From Cocleimonas flava (GTDB taxonomy: Bacteria > Pseudomonadota > Gammaproteobacteria > Thiotrichales > Thiotrichaceae), in contig NZ_SMFQ01000003.1 in assembly GCF_004339015.1 (NCBI RefSeq), positions 62,001-126,000 on the forward strand: DNA of 64,000 nucleotides. The letters are read 5' to 3'. The notes below the pieces were generated by a model that was not told the DNA's origin, did no database searches, and saw only the letters and a program-made list of their open reading frames with translations. Shown here piece after piece: positions 18,631-26,981 of the stretch (position 1 is the first letter of the stretch; every line of letters starts with the position of its first letter). The position numbers were made by a program, and so were the translations under genes.

Positions 18631-20196
18631 ATGGGTATAATTTATGTTCTCAAACCAGTAACTTTACTCAATATAATATGCAAGCTGGCGATACCTATAT
18701 TATTTCTCTTTTTATCTGCTTGTGATAAAGCTGAAGAACGCGTAACTGAGTCTACACAAGACTTCTGCTCTACTATTGTAAAAAAAGAAGTTGCTTCACT
18801 TTCGAAATTTTTAACACCTTTTGCCAAAAAAATGGAAAGTAGTACAGGGGTCTATGTATTAGAACAAGGTACTGAGGCAATGATGTCTAGGGCATGGTTA
18901 AGTGACCATGCAGAGCATACTATTGATGTCCAGTATTTCATTTTTTCTGCTGATAATATTGGTTTAATCGCTACTGATTATCTTGTGAGAGCCGCAGAAA
19001 GAGGTGTAAAAGTTAGGATTCTCGTTGATGACCTCATGGTCGATGCGAATGGTGATGAACTATTAAAACTGGCTGCACATGAAAATCTATCAATAAAAAT
19101 TTATAACCCCATGGCTAATATTGGGAAAAATATTGCTCAAAAGTTATTTCATCTATCAACTGACTTCCATGGTTTTAATCAACGTATGCATAACAAAACC
19201 TTCACGGTTGATAGTAAGGTATCAATTACAGGTGGAAGAAATGTTGCCGATGAGTACTTTGGTTATGATCATGAGTATAACTTTAGGGATCGTGATGTTT
19301 TATTGTTAGGCGGTATGATTCAAACCATTCAATCATCGTTTGATCAATATTGGGACGATTCATTAAGTGTTGATATTGACAGATTAGTAAAGAGTAATGA
19401 AACATTTAATAGCAATTTTAACGATTTGCATCAATACGCCTGTAACCCAGTAAATTTTGTCCCAAAAGTTCGGGAGATAATAAATGATCTTTCATCTACT
19501 TTTAGTGAAATTCAAAGTGATGGAAAGTTGTATTGGGTTGATGGGGTTGAATATGTTTCTGACTTACCAGGTAAAAACGATAGGAGTGAATATTTAGGGG
19601 GTAGTGGTATTTCAACCCAGCGTCTTATCTCTCTCGTTAAAAATGCCAAAAAATCGGTCATCATACAAACTCCCTACTTAGTGACTACTGATTTAAGTCG
19701 AAACATATTTAAAGAGCTTATTCAAAAAGGGGTTGAAGTAAAAATACTGACAAACAGCTTAGCCTCAAACGATAATCTTGAAGCCTTTAGTGGTTACCAG
19801 CGAGATAGAAAAAAACTATTAAGGACGGGCGTGGAGATTTATGAATTTAAGCCTGACGCTAAGATCAGACAAAAAGTTATGTCAGGAGACATGCTTGGTC
19901 ATTTAGATCGTATGCCGATTTTCGGTTTACATGCTAAGTCGATGGTTATTGATGATGAAATTACAGTAATCGGTACATTTAATCTTGATCCTCGTAGCGC
20001 AAATTTGAATACCGAAAGCATTACCATCATTCCTTCGAAGGAAATCACTAGAGACGTTAAATCTGGTATGTTAGAAGAAATTAAGCCAGAAAACGCCTGG
20101 AGAATTACAACAGAATGGAATCCTGATGGTGAAGTCGATAAAGTTAAACAATTAAGAATTAAAATAAGAAGGGTTATTCCTAAGAATATTTTATAA
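18631..20196 (+). CDS. Phospholipase D-family lipoprotein (cardiolipin-synthase-like)
   Basis: 521 residues from the ATG at 18631; a TTG at 18610 would add seven. The N-terminus is a lipoprotein signal with lipobox LSAC (Cys31). Two HKD motifs are present: HNKTFTVD with downstream GGRN, and HAKSMVID with downstream GTFNLDPRSANLNTES. Paired HKD motifs form one active site that cleaves or transfers phosphatidyl groups. Lipid anchoring suggests action on the periplasmic face or outer membrane. Bacterial PLD-like proteins of this layout are often annotated cardiolipin synthase; the substrate is not determined here. The gene appears monocistronic. Confidence 0.85.
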   Translation: MGIIYVLKPVTLLNIICKLAIPILFLFLSACDKAEERVTESTQDFCSTIVKKEVASLSKFLTPFAKKMESSTGVYVLEQGTEAMMSRAWLSDHAEHTIDVQYFIFSADNIGLIATDYLVRAAERGVKVRILVDDLMVDANGDELLKLAAHENLSIKIYNPMANIGKNIAQKLFHLSTDFHGFNQRMHNKTFTVDSKVSITGGRNVADEYFGYDHEYNFRDRDVLLLGGMIQTIQSSFDQYWDDSLSVDIDRLVKSNETFNSNFNDLHQYACNPVNFVPKVREIINDLSSTFSEIQSDGKLYWVDGVEYVSDLPGKNDRSEYLGGSGISTQRLISLVKNAKKSVIIQTPYLVTTDLSRNIFKELIQKGVEVKILTNSLASNDNLEAFSGYQRDRKKLLRTGVEIYEFKPDAKIRQKVMSGDMLGHLDRMPIFGLHAKSMVIDDEITVIGTFNLDPRSANLNTESITIIPSKEITRDVKSGMLEEIKPENAWRITTEWNPDGEVDKVKQLRIKIRRVIPKNIL

Positions 20197-20288
20197 CTCA
20201 CGTACTCTGGCCTCACATAGTTTGGTAAAGACAAGCTGGTTCGATCTAAGAGATGAGATCGTCCTACTAAGTTATAAAAAAACCTCAT

Positions 20289-20306
20289 AAAAGTAGGGGG
20301 GGGGTG
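20289..20306 (-). repeat. CACCCCCCTACTT-family element, copy 3
   Basis: The core carries nine G instead of six. CCTC (20283-20286) can pair with the G-run, and the plus-strand A-run at 20276-20282 gives the minus-strand T-run. It lies between two plus-strand genes with no minus-strand gene to terminate. Confidence 0.85.
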
Positions 20307-20397
20307 TTTTAATCCATTAAAGAGTTTTTTCACAACTATTTAACATCTAGTCAGTCATAATAAGAATACTTTCAAACTAATTTAAGGTGTTTTATCT

Positions 20398-21345
20398 ATG
20401 TATCAACAGCGCTATTTAATTACTGGTGGTTCAGGGTTTATCGGAACTGAACTGATTAAGCAATTGCTGTTAGAAAATCATGATGTCACCGTTCTTACTC
20501 GCAATGAAGTTAATACGGCGAAACACTTTGCCGCTGTCATGGATGCTGAACGTGAAGATTTTCAGACCAAGGCAAAAGTTAAAACAATCAGCTCTTTAGA
20601 TTCGATCAATCCAGATCAGTCATTTGATGCAGTCATTAACCTTGCTGGCCAAGGTATCGCTGATAAAAAATGGACTAATGAAGTAAAACAGCAGCTAATT
20701 GATAGCCGTATAGACACGACAAAAGCCTTATACGAATTTTTAAATGAAGCGTTGATTAAGCCTGAAGTGGTTATTAGTGGTTCTGCGCTTGGGTATTACG
20801 GTGTAGATGCAACGAATGAATCCATAAATGAAAATGGTGATACCGATAATAGTTTTTCCAGTCAATTATGTCAGCAATGGGAAGCGGAAGCACAAAAAAT
20901 AGAAGCGTTAGGTATTCGTACCTGTTACTTACGTACCGGAATCGTTCTTGGTAAAGGCGGTGGCGCGTTAGCCAAAATGCTTCCACCTTTTAAAATGGCT
21001 TTAGGTGGCCCTATTGGTAGCGGCAAGCAATGGATGTCATGGATTCACATGACTGACATCGTAGGACTGATTCGATATGCCATTGAGCAAGAATCGATAA
21101 TAGGAGCTATCAATGGAACAGCGCCCGTACCTGTAACCAATAAAGAATTTTCCAAAACACTCGGCAAAGTATTAAAGCGGCCTGCGATCTTCCCAATGCC
21201 TGAATTTGTGGTGAAATTATTGTTTGGGCAAATGGGTGAAGAGTTATTGTTAGCAGGTCAGCGTGTTGTCCCTGAAAAAGTTACTCAGGCTGGATATCGA
21301 TTTAAATACGCTAATCTGGAAAGTGCCTTGAGAGATATCGTTTAA
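20398..21345 (+). CDS. yfcH: NAD(P)-dependent epimerase of the YfcH/TIGR01777 type
   Basis: A 315-residue short-chain dehydrogenase/epimerase fold. It has an N-terminal Rossmann motif TGGSGFIGTELIKQLL, then INLAGQGIADKKWT, which is characteristic of the TIGR01777 family, and ISGSALGYYGV and PIGSGKQWMSWIHMTDIVGL. Substrate is unknown in the family (E. coli YfcH, plant SulA-like). AAGGTG precedes the ATG. It is flanked by repeat-family elements on both sides. Confidence 0.88.
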   Translation: MYQQRYLITGGSGFIGTELIKQLLLENHDVTVLTRNEVNTAKHFAAVMDAEREDFQTKAKVKTISSLDSINPDQSFDAVINLAGQGIADKKWTNEVKQQLIDSRIDTTKALYEFLNEALIKPEVVISGSALGYYGVDATNESINENGDTDNSFSSQLCQQWEAEAQKIEALGIRTCYLRTGIVLGKGGGALAKMLPPFKMALGGPIGSGKQWMSWIHMTDIVGLIRYAIEQESIIGAINGTAPVPVTNKEFSKTLGKVLKRPAIFPMPEFVVKLLFGQMGEELLLAGQRVVPEKVTQAGYRFKYANLESALRDIV

Positions 21346-21360
21346 CTAAAAAAGTGCTCA

Positions 21361-21375
21361 AAAGTAGGGGCGTGT
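21361..21375 (-). repeat. CACCCCCCTACTT-family element, copy 4 (degenerate)
   Basis: AAAAGTAGGGGCGTG has one G of the run replaced by C, the only such change seen. The A-run at 21348-21353 gives the minus-strand T-run. It is 88 bases past the end of the convergent minus-strand P-domain gene, behind that gene's own terminator. Confidence 0.75.
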
Positions 21376-21413
21376 CTTTGAGATTACCCCATATCAATTA
21401 GGGATTTCTTCAT

Positions 21414-21447
21414 AAAAAAGCCATCTTAATAAGATGGCTTTATAATA
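21414..21447. terminator. Bidirectional terminator
   Basis: AAGCCATCTTA pairs with TAAGATGGCTT across a very small loop, flanked by A-run on the left and T-rich sequence on the right, so it works in both directions between the convergent epimerase and P-domain genes. Confidence 0.85.
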
Positions 21448-21462
21448 AGAAATACGTATTGG

Positions 21463-22797
21463 TTAGTATATTCTTTTTCGTTGCAGCGCCATTCCAAATA
21501 ATAACAATAAACTCAGTAAGGCAATTAAACCTATTTGATTCAAGCTCGGAATATCTGTAGGTACTGGTATTGTTTCACACGTTTCAAATGACAAACCCCA
21601 CGAATTAAGTGTACCAGTATCAAAGGTCGCATCATCGGAAATTTCCAATATCCAGTCACCTAACGGACTTTCGCCAATAAAAGCGCCGAAGGCACCTTCT
21701 GGAACTAGAGGTGTTGCAGTAACAGTATCTACAAATACGTAATCAGTTACTGGTCCGTTTGTTGCATCATCGCTAAACGTTGTGCCTGCAAATACATCAC
21801 TAAAAATAGAACCGTTATCGGTAGATACCGTTACACGACTTCCTGTCGGTGATGTAAGAAATATATCTAAATCAGCATTAAAGGTATGTGTGATATTAAC
21901 ATCCAGATTGACCTTACAAACATAACCATCAGAAGCGATAGTAAGTGTATCCATAACTGTTGCATTGTCAGTGATCGCTAATGCAGGGGAACTCGTCACA
22001 GTAGGAATAACAGTGACTATTGGAGCTACTGGTAAGGTAGTAATAGTTAAATCCCAACTATTTATGGTGCCAGTGTCACCTCCTGCATCATCAAATACAT
22101 CTAAGGTCCAGGTACCATTAGGATTCTCACCTATGAAAGCAGCTAGAGCGCCTTCTGGTACTAAAGGTGTTGCAGTCACAAGATGAGTATAAGTGAAATC
22201 GGTTACATTGTTTGCAGGGCTGGTGTCTATGGCATCATCGTCAAAAAGTGTGCCACTGAAAACATTATCGTTACTACTTCCATTATCTGTACTAATAACT
22301 ATTACGGTGCCTGCAGGTGAGGTTAGCGTTATATCTAAGTCAGCGTTAAAGGTATGGGTAATATCTAGATTCAGATCTACATCCAGAATATAACTATCAG
22401 TTGTATTTACAGTTGTAGTAACTTGGGTATTGGTATTGTTAAGTATAGCGGCTGCAGGAGTTTCTGTAACCGTAGTAGAATTGTTAGCAGAATTAGGTAA
22501 TGGAGCTGGTGCTTTTGCTGCCGAGTTAATTATTGGAGCTTGTGAATTAACGGCATTGCCAAATGGGTCATCGCCTCCCAGGGAATCAGATAAAGCTTGA
22601 TAATCCGATAATAAAGAATTTAAAGAAGGTTGATCATTATTTGCTCGAGCTGAATCAATTTGATCTGCTTTGCTTGCTAATTCCGAATAAATTAGGTCTT
22701 TATCCATTGCGTATAAAGGCGTAAACAGACTTATCGATAGGCAAGCAATTAAGGTTCTAGAACTATGCTTAGTAAAAAATTTAGTAGAAAATTTCAT
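21463..22797 (-). CDS. Secreted protein with two proprotein-convertase P domains and a C-terminal sorting tail
   Basis: 444 residues with a signal peptide ending near LYA. Two tandem P domains (~140-255 and ~285-405) each show FNADLDI, STDNGS, DDDA or DDAT, VPEGAxxAFIGE and a closing LNSW or INSW strand. P domains are calcium-stabilised beta sandwiches usually attached to subtilisin-like proteases, but no protease domain is present. The C-terminus, IPSLNQIGLIALLSLLLL then a basic end, looks like an IPTL/PEP-CTERM-type sorting signal, which implies membrane processing by an exosortase-like or rhombosortase-like enzyme encoded elsewhere. Likely a surface or exported adhesive protein. Confidence 0.8.
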   Translation of the reverse strand: MKFSTKFFTKHSSRTLIACLSISLFTPLYAMDKDLIYSELASKADQIDSARANNDQPSLNSLLSDYQALSDSLGGDDPFGNAVNSQAPIINSAAKAPAPLPNSANNSTTVTETPAAAILNNTNTQVTTTVNTTDSYILDVDLNLDITHTFNADLDITLTSPAGTVIVISTDNGSSNDNVFSGTLFDDDAIDTSPANNVTDFTYTHLVTATPLVPEGALAAFIGENPNGTWTLDVFDDAGGDTGTINSWDLTITTLPVAPIVTVIPTVTSSPALAITDNATVMDTLTIASDGYVCKVNLDVNITHTFNADLDIFLTSPTGSRVTVSTDNGSIFSDVFAGTTFSDDATNGPVTDYVFVDTVTATPLVPEGAFGAFIGESPLGDWILEISDDATFDTGTLNSWGLSFETCETIPVPTDIPSLNQIGLIALLSLLLLFGMALQRKRIY

Positions 22798-22991
22798 TAG
22801 TGTATCTTCTCCCTGATAACTATAAACAAAATGTGTTAATTCAAAATAATGCTGAATATTTCTTATTATTTTATAGTGAACTACTATATTTATTGTGATT
22901 AATTATCAAGAATCAGATTCACTAGTGGTTGTAGTCTATACCCACTGTCTCTTTTTACAACAACATATTTTTCAAATGAAAAAAGAAACCG

Positions 22992-23354
22992 TTAATCATA
23001 ATGCTTATGGTAAGTACGCTTTTTACCCGCTCGTTGTGTAATGACTCCTTCAATCTGCTCCCATTTGATCTCAATAGTTTCATAGAGATCATTTAATGGT
23101 TGCAGAAAATACCTTTTATCTTTGATGCGTAATTGGCGGAAGATATATTCACTTTTGTTATCCACCGCAAAAACAAAAGACCCATCGCGCGCGACATGAC
23201 CTGGGTCGATAATGATAATACATCCCGCTGCAAATTCAGGTTCCATGCTGTCGTCAATGGTTCTTAGTGCAAAAGGTTCTGCTGCTGAGCAACTGTCTCC
23301 ATCGCTCATGTTTTGACGGAATGCTTCCTGTATGTCTATTTTGACTTCATTCAT
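22992..23354 (-). CDS. S24 (LexA/UmuD-like) peptidase-fold protein with catalytic Lys replaced
   Basis: 120 residues forming only the C-terminal fold of LexA-type repressors, without a helix-turn-helix domain. The serine motif is DDSMEPEF with Ser36. In LexA (119/156) and UmuD (60/97) the catalytic Lys lies 37 residues after the Ser; here residue 73 is Arg (EYIFRQL). DPGHVARDGSFVFAVDN and YFLQPLND are typical of the fold. Self-cleavage is probably lost, leaving a binding or regulatory role. It lies upstream of nothing on its strand and ends a cluster with cysG. Confidence 0.8.
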   Translation of the reverse strand: MNEVKIDIQEAFRQNMSDGDSCSAAEPFALRTIDDSMEPEFAAGCIIIIDPGHVARDGSFVFAVDNKSEYIFRQLRIKDKRYFLQPLNDLYETIEIKWEQIEGVITQRAGKKRTYHKHYD

Positions 23355-23391
23355 GTGTGTTTCTCATTTTGTTGCTTACGTAAATGATCTG

Positions 23392-24816
23392 CTATGTCTT
23401 ATGCCGCGTAAATTCTGATGCTTCTTTTACATGTCGTTGTGGTTCGTACCAATGCAATTTATCGTGTAACTTAACCACTTCGCCAATGATTGTTAGTGTG
23501 GGTGCTCTTACGCCCGAATCTTTTACTAGCTGCGGTAATGTGTCGACTGTGCCAATATGTACGCGTTGGTTCATGGTCGTGCCTTGCTCAACCAATGCGG
23601 CGGGCATGTCACCTGACATGCCGTGTGCTTGTAATTGCTCACTGATGACCTTGATGCCTGTTAATCCCATGTAGAAAACAATGGTGTGATTTTTCTGGGT
23701 TAGTTGCTCCCAGTTTAAATTGATTGTGCCATCTTTTAGGTGTCCGGTAGCAAACGTCACGGATTGTGCATAATCACGATGAGTTAACGGAATGCCTGCA
23801 TAGGCTGAACAACCAGACGCTGCTGTAACAGCTGGTACTACCTGAAATGGTATATTGTTCTCAGCGAGTTTTTCTATTTCTTCACCGCCGCGGCCAAAGA
23901 TAAAGGGATCGCCGCCTTTTAAACGAAGGACACGTTTCCCTTGTTTTGCCAAATCCACTAATAGATCATTGATTTTATCTTGTGGAACAGCATGGTTTTC
24001 TTTTTCTTTGCCTACATAAAGACGTTCTGCATCTTTATTTGCCATATCAAGAATTGCTTTTGATACTAATCGGTCGTAAACCATCACATCAGCCTGTTGC
24101 ATCAAGCGCGCTGCTTTAAATGTCAATAAATCAGGATCTCCCGGGCCTGCGCCGACTAAATACACTTCACCTTGCGCGCTCGATTTACCTTCGGCGAGTT
24201 GTTCATCGAGCAGCGTTCTTGCAGCGTCATCCTGACCAGCGTATACGAGTTCTGAGAATGTTCCTTTTAATGCTGATTCCCAAAACTCTTTGCGTTGTTG
24301 TTGAATAGGGAAAACCTGTTTCACTTTTTCTCGGTATTCTTCGGTAATCGCAGCAAGACGTCCGCACGCTGAAGGAATCATAGTTTCCAGTTTCATGCGT
24401 AATTGTCTTGCCAAAACAGGGGAAGCCCCTCCTGTGGATATGGCAACAGTCACTGGTGAGCGATCTAAAACAGAAGGAAACAGGAAGCTGCCTGCATCTG
24501 GATCATTAGCCACATTAACAAGAATATTCGCATCGTTAGCGGCTTTAGCGATCTCCTGATTAACGTTTATATCATTGGTTGCCGCAACTACTAAAAATGC
24601 TCTAACGATGTCAGTGTGCTCGTAAGGCCTTCTTAATATAGTGATACGTTTTGAATCTGCATTTTGCTGTAAGTCATTATGTATGTCGGGTGAAATAACC
24701 GTCACAATCGCTTCCGATTTTAACAGGCTATCGACTTTACGACTCGCTACCGGTCCGCCGCCTACAACGAGGCAATGACGGTCTTTAACGTTTATGAATA
24801 TTGGAAAATGTTTCAT
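23392..24816 (-). CDS. cysG: Siroheme synthase, trifunctional
   Basis: Makes siroheme from uroporphyrinogen III. The N-terminal part (CysG-B; MKHFPIFINVKDRHCLVVGG, Rossmann motif) is dehydrogenase and ferrochelatase, and the C-terminal part is the SAM-dependent methyltransferase (VYLVGAGPGDPDLLTFKAAR, RLKGGDPFIFGRGGEE, AVTAASGCSAYAGIPLTHR). The 474 residues exceed the E. coli enzyme slightly. Siroheme serves sulfite reductases, including DsrAB of sulfur oxidisers, which fits the DsrS-like gene nearby. Confidence 0.96.
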   Translation of the reverse strand: MKHFPIFINVKDRHCLVVGGGPVASRKVDSLLKSEAIVTVISPDIHNDLQQNADSKRITILRRPYEHTDIVRAFLVVAATNDINVNQEIAKAANDANILVNVANDPDAGSFLFPSVLDRSPVTVAISTGGASPVLARQLRMKLETMIPSACGRLAAITEEYREKVKQVFPIQQQRKEFWESALKGTFSELVYAGQDDAARTLLDEQLAEGKSSAQGEVYLVGAGPGDPDLLTFKAARLMQQADVMVYDRLVSKAILDMANKDAERLYVGKEKENHAVPQDKINDLLVDLAKQGKRVLRLKGGDPFIFGRGGEEIEKLAENNIPFQVVPAVTAASGCSAYAGIPLTHRDYAQSVTFATGHLKDGTINLNWEQLTQKNHTIVFYMGLTGIKVISEQLQAHGMSGDMPAALVEQGTTMNQRVHIGTVDTLPQLVKDSGVRAPTLTIIGEVVKLHDKLHWYEPQRHVKEASEFTRHKT

Positions 24817-24866
24817 GTGTTTTCTACTTTTAATGTTCCTGTTGGCATTCTTGGCTATATGTAACG

Positions 24867-25373
24867 TTATTTCTTTTTATGGCGTTTGGGGCGTGACTGG
24901 TATTTCACTATATCTTTAACAATTTCCCCATAAGGAAGTTGGTCAATCGTTTGGTAACGCTTTATTGCTGCTTGCATGGTATGATGTATATTGATTACCA
25001 TTTGCTGCTTAACTGAGTTAGTCTCTTCGTCATGATTCGTTTCTATTTTGGTGTTGGTGTTGGAGTCATCCTCAAAGATATTCTGTAATGCAAGCATGCC
25101 GCCTGCTTGAACTTGTAGTTCTTTATTGTGCGGCATAGGTCCATCAATAGTGACTACTTTTAAGGAGAAGCGAGCGTTATCTCTAATAGCATTCAATATT
25201 TGTGTGCATTGTTCTAAAGCCTGTTTTGACTGACAAGCAACACCTTCTCTGGTGGCTAATACAAATTTACGCTTAAGCTCGCAATCGCAGCGTCGGTTAG
25301 TAATGGCCTTCTCAAAAACACATCGGTTTGGGTTTAGTTTGTTATAGGTGTTTTTGAATTCTATCTCATCCAT
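24867..25373 (-). CDS. Conserved Cys-containing hypothetical protein
   Basis: 168 residues, no signal peptide. The first third holds five cysteines (18, 29, 31, 47, 56) in the pattern C-x10-C-x-C-x15-C-x8-C, with basic surroundings, which could bind a metal or an iron-sulfur cluster. The C-terminus is basic (RPKRHKKK). I recognise no named family. It lies in a minus-strand run with the DsrS-like gene upstream and cysG downstream, so a role in sulfur metabolism is possible. Confidence 0.6.
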   Translation of the reverse strand: MDEIEFKNTYNKLNPNRCVFEKAITNRRCDCELKRKFVLATREGVACQSKQALEQCTQILNAIRDNARFSLKVVTIDGPMPHNKELQVQAGGMLALQNIFEDDSNTNTKIETNHDEETNSVKQQMVINIHHTMQAAIKRYQTIDQLPYGEIVKDIVKYQSRPKRHKKK

Positions 25374-25394
25374 GTGTAAAACTATGGGCGGAGC

Positions 25395-25631
25395 CTATTT
25401 TTCCCACTCTTTTACAACTGTCTCTTCGCGCTTTTCCTGAAGCAATTCTTCTGCCTGAAGTTGATTGGCGGCATGTACCATTTTAACACTGATGGCACCG
25501 TTCAACGGTAACTCGGCACGCATCGCTCGTGAGAATGTTTTAGCTTCTTTAAAGGTTTCAAAGGCCTGCTGGAAATCAAGATTCTTAATTATTGGTGTTG
25601 GTTGGGTTATTTTAAAAACGTAATAAGGCAT
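25395..25631 (-). CDS. Small hypothetical protein beside dsrS
   Basis: 78 residues, starting MPYYVFKI, with a helical charged C-terminus ending KREETVVKEWEK. No family recognised. It lies 63 bases after the DsrS-like gene and 21 bases before the Cys-containing gene, all on one strand, so it is probably co-transcribed. The conserved-looking start and tight spacing support it as a real gene. Confidence 0.6.
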   Translation of the reverse strand: MPYYVFKITQPTPIIKNLDFQQAFETFKEAKTFSRAMRAELPLNGAISVKMVHAANQLQAEELLQEKREETVVKEWEK

Positions 25632-25694
25632 TCTTTATTCCTGATAATTATGAATATAGTGACTCAAACTCGTTATATTCAGTAACAAATGTAT

Positions 25695-26828
25695 TTACAT
25701 AAGTATATCAATTTTTTCTAATAATGGAGTGGTCAATGGTAATAGACGCTTACGCATTACAGTGCCCACAGAATCGTTTCCACTAAATACCGGAATCAAG
25801 GTATGTTCTCCCATTTGCGCGAGTACCAGCATGGCATTCAACAAGGGTAGATGTTTTGAATCTAAAGCGTTAATGACGGCTTTCAGGTCTGCATCGATAG
25901 GGTGTTCGCAAATCTCATCGCTATGCTGGACGGCTATTTCAATAGATCGTGTGCCTCGCCCATCTTTAAGCAGAGTGTCCAATGGTAGCTTAAAATACTG
26001 ATTAATTGCGATGAATAATGAGATAACGACTTCCTGATCAACAGGCTTATTCAGCGATAGCTTTAGCGTTTCTAACCAGGTCTGGCCGTTACTATCGAGT
26101 AATTCAAGCAATGTACTTGCATAGATATTATTGTCGTCGATTAGGGTTACAAGCTTTTCAGCAATGCTAGCAAAATGCGAGCTTGGTTTTTTAGCTAATG
26201 GTATTTGCTTAGGATCGCTGTGTAAAAAACCCACATAAAACGGGTTACGGCGTTTTGCTCGTGCCCAGAGTTTTTCTTTTTCTGCTTTGTTTAATATGTC
26301 ACCCTGAAGACAAAGCCTCACCATGCTGACGATGTTTAATTGCTTCTCTTCAAACGGCAAGAATTCCATCAGGTATTCAACCAGTTCTTTGCCTAACTCA
26401 CCTTGCCAGATTTCGGGGTATTCCATTAAGCGCATCGCAACTTCAGTCGTTGGATGAGCCCACCAGGCGCGCACGCCAATGTCATGCGACAGTGTTTGTG
26501 CATGAACTACGGCGACAACTGCTTCTGGTTCGCCTAGTAATAACATGTGTTCCAGAGTGTTGTCGGTATGTCCCATGCGCGTCCAGCGTTTAATAAAAAT
26601 GGGATAACCGCCGGGTGAGCCGGTAATTTTTAAAGAAAGTAATTCTCTAACCGTGCGTAAGTATTGTTCATCACGCGTATTGGGATTGAGCACGACTTTG
26701 GCTTCACCTTGATCGGTGAGTGCATGCACGGTCATTGTACCTTCGTTGATACGAATGGCTTTTAGGTCTTGGGCGAGTAATACGTTAAGACGCAGATTGT
26801 CTTCATTGGAGAGCGAGGAGAGCTGCAT
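25695..26828 (-). CDS. dsrS: DsrS-like sulfur-oxidation protein
   Basis: 377 residues, soluble. Segments such as NEDNLRLNVLLAQDLKAIRI, GSPGGYPIFIKRWTRMGH, LLLGEPEAVVAVVHA, RAWWAHPTTEVAMRLME and KRRNPFYVGFLHSDP match what I recall of DsrS, the cytoplasmic protein encoded at the end of the dsr locus of Allochromatium and related sulfur oxidisers. Its biochemical role is not settled; a regulatory role has been proposed. The rest of dsr is not in this window. The identification is from memory of the family, not a search. Confidence 0.72.
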   Translation of the reverse strand: MQLSSLSNEDNLRLNVLLAQDLKAIRINEGTMTVHALTDQGEAKVVLNPNTRDEQYLRTVRELLSLKITGSPGGYPIFIKRWTRMGHTDNTLEHMLLLGEPEAVVAVVHAQTLSHDIGVRAWWAHPTTEVAMRLMEYPEIWQGELGKELVEYLMEFLPFEEKQLNIVSMVRLCLQGDILNKAEKEKLWARAKRRNPFYVGFLHSDPKQIPLAKKPSSHFASIAEKLVTLIDDNNIYASTLLELLDSNGQTWLETLKLSLNKPVDQEVVISLFIAINQYFKLPLDTLLKDGRGTRSIEIAVQHSDEICEHPIDADLKAVINALDSKHLPLLNAMLVLAQMGEHTLIPVFSGNDSVGTVMRKRLLPLTTPLLEKIDILM

Positions 26829-26880
26829 ATCGTTATCGTAGCTCGTTTGCGTTAGAAATAGCAGTATTTATGTTATTAAT

Positions 26881-26910
26881 CAGATGCAGAGTTTGAGCAC
26901 TCTGCATCTG
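26881..26910. terminator. Strong 12-bp hairpin between dsrS and aspS
   Basis: CAGATGCAGAGT pairs perfectly with ACTCTGCATCTG across a six-base loop. T7 follows on the plus strand. It lies between the dsrS start and the aspS end, together with a second palindrome (26914-26939) and repeat copy 5. On the minus strand it is downstream of aspS. Confidence 0.7.
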
Positions 26911-26913
26911 AAT

Positions 26914-26939
26914 ACTTTTTTTATCGGATAAAAAAAGTG
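26914..26939. repeat. Palindrome ACTTTTTTTATC-CG-GATAAAAAAAGT
   Basis: Perfect 12-base arms with a CG centre, placed exactly between the hairpin at 26881-26910 and repeat copy 5. Its T7 and A7 arms supply T-runs to the flanking terminator structures on opposite strands. Confidence 0.8.
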
Positions 26940-26943
26940 CCTC

Positions 26944-26957
26944 AAAGTAGGGGGGTG
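26944..26957 (-). terminator. CACCCCCCTACTT-family terminator, copy 5
   Basis: Core AAAGTAGGGGGGTG on the plus strand; on the minus strand CCT pairs with AGG across ACTTTG and is followed by CACTTTTTTTATC. It lies 25 bases beyond the aspS stop, in the right orientation to end aspS transcripts. Confidence 0.88.
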
Positions 26958-26981
26958 ACTTAATAGATTGCACCCCTTTGA

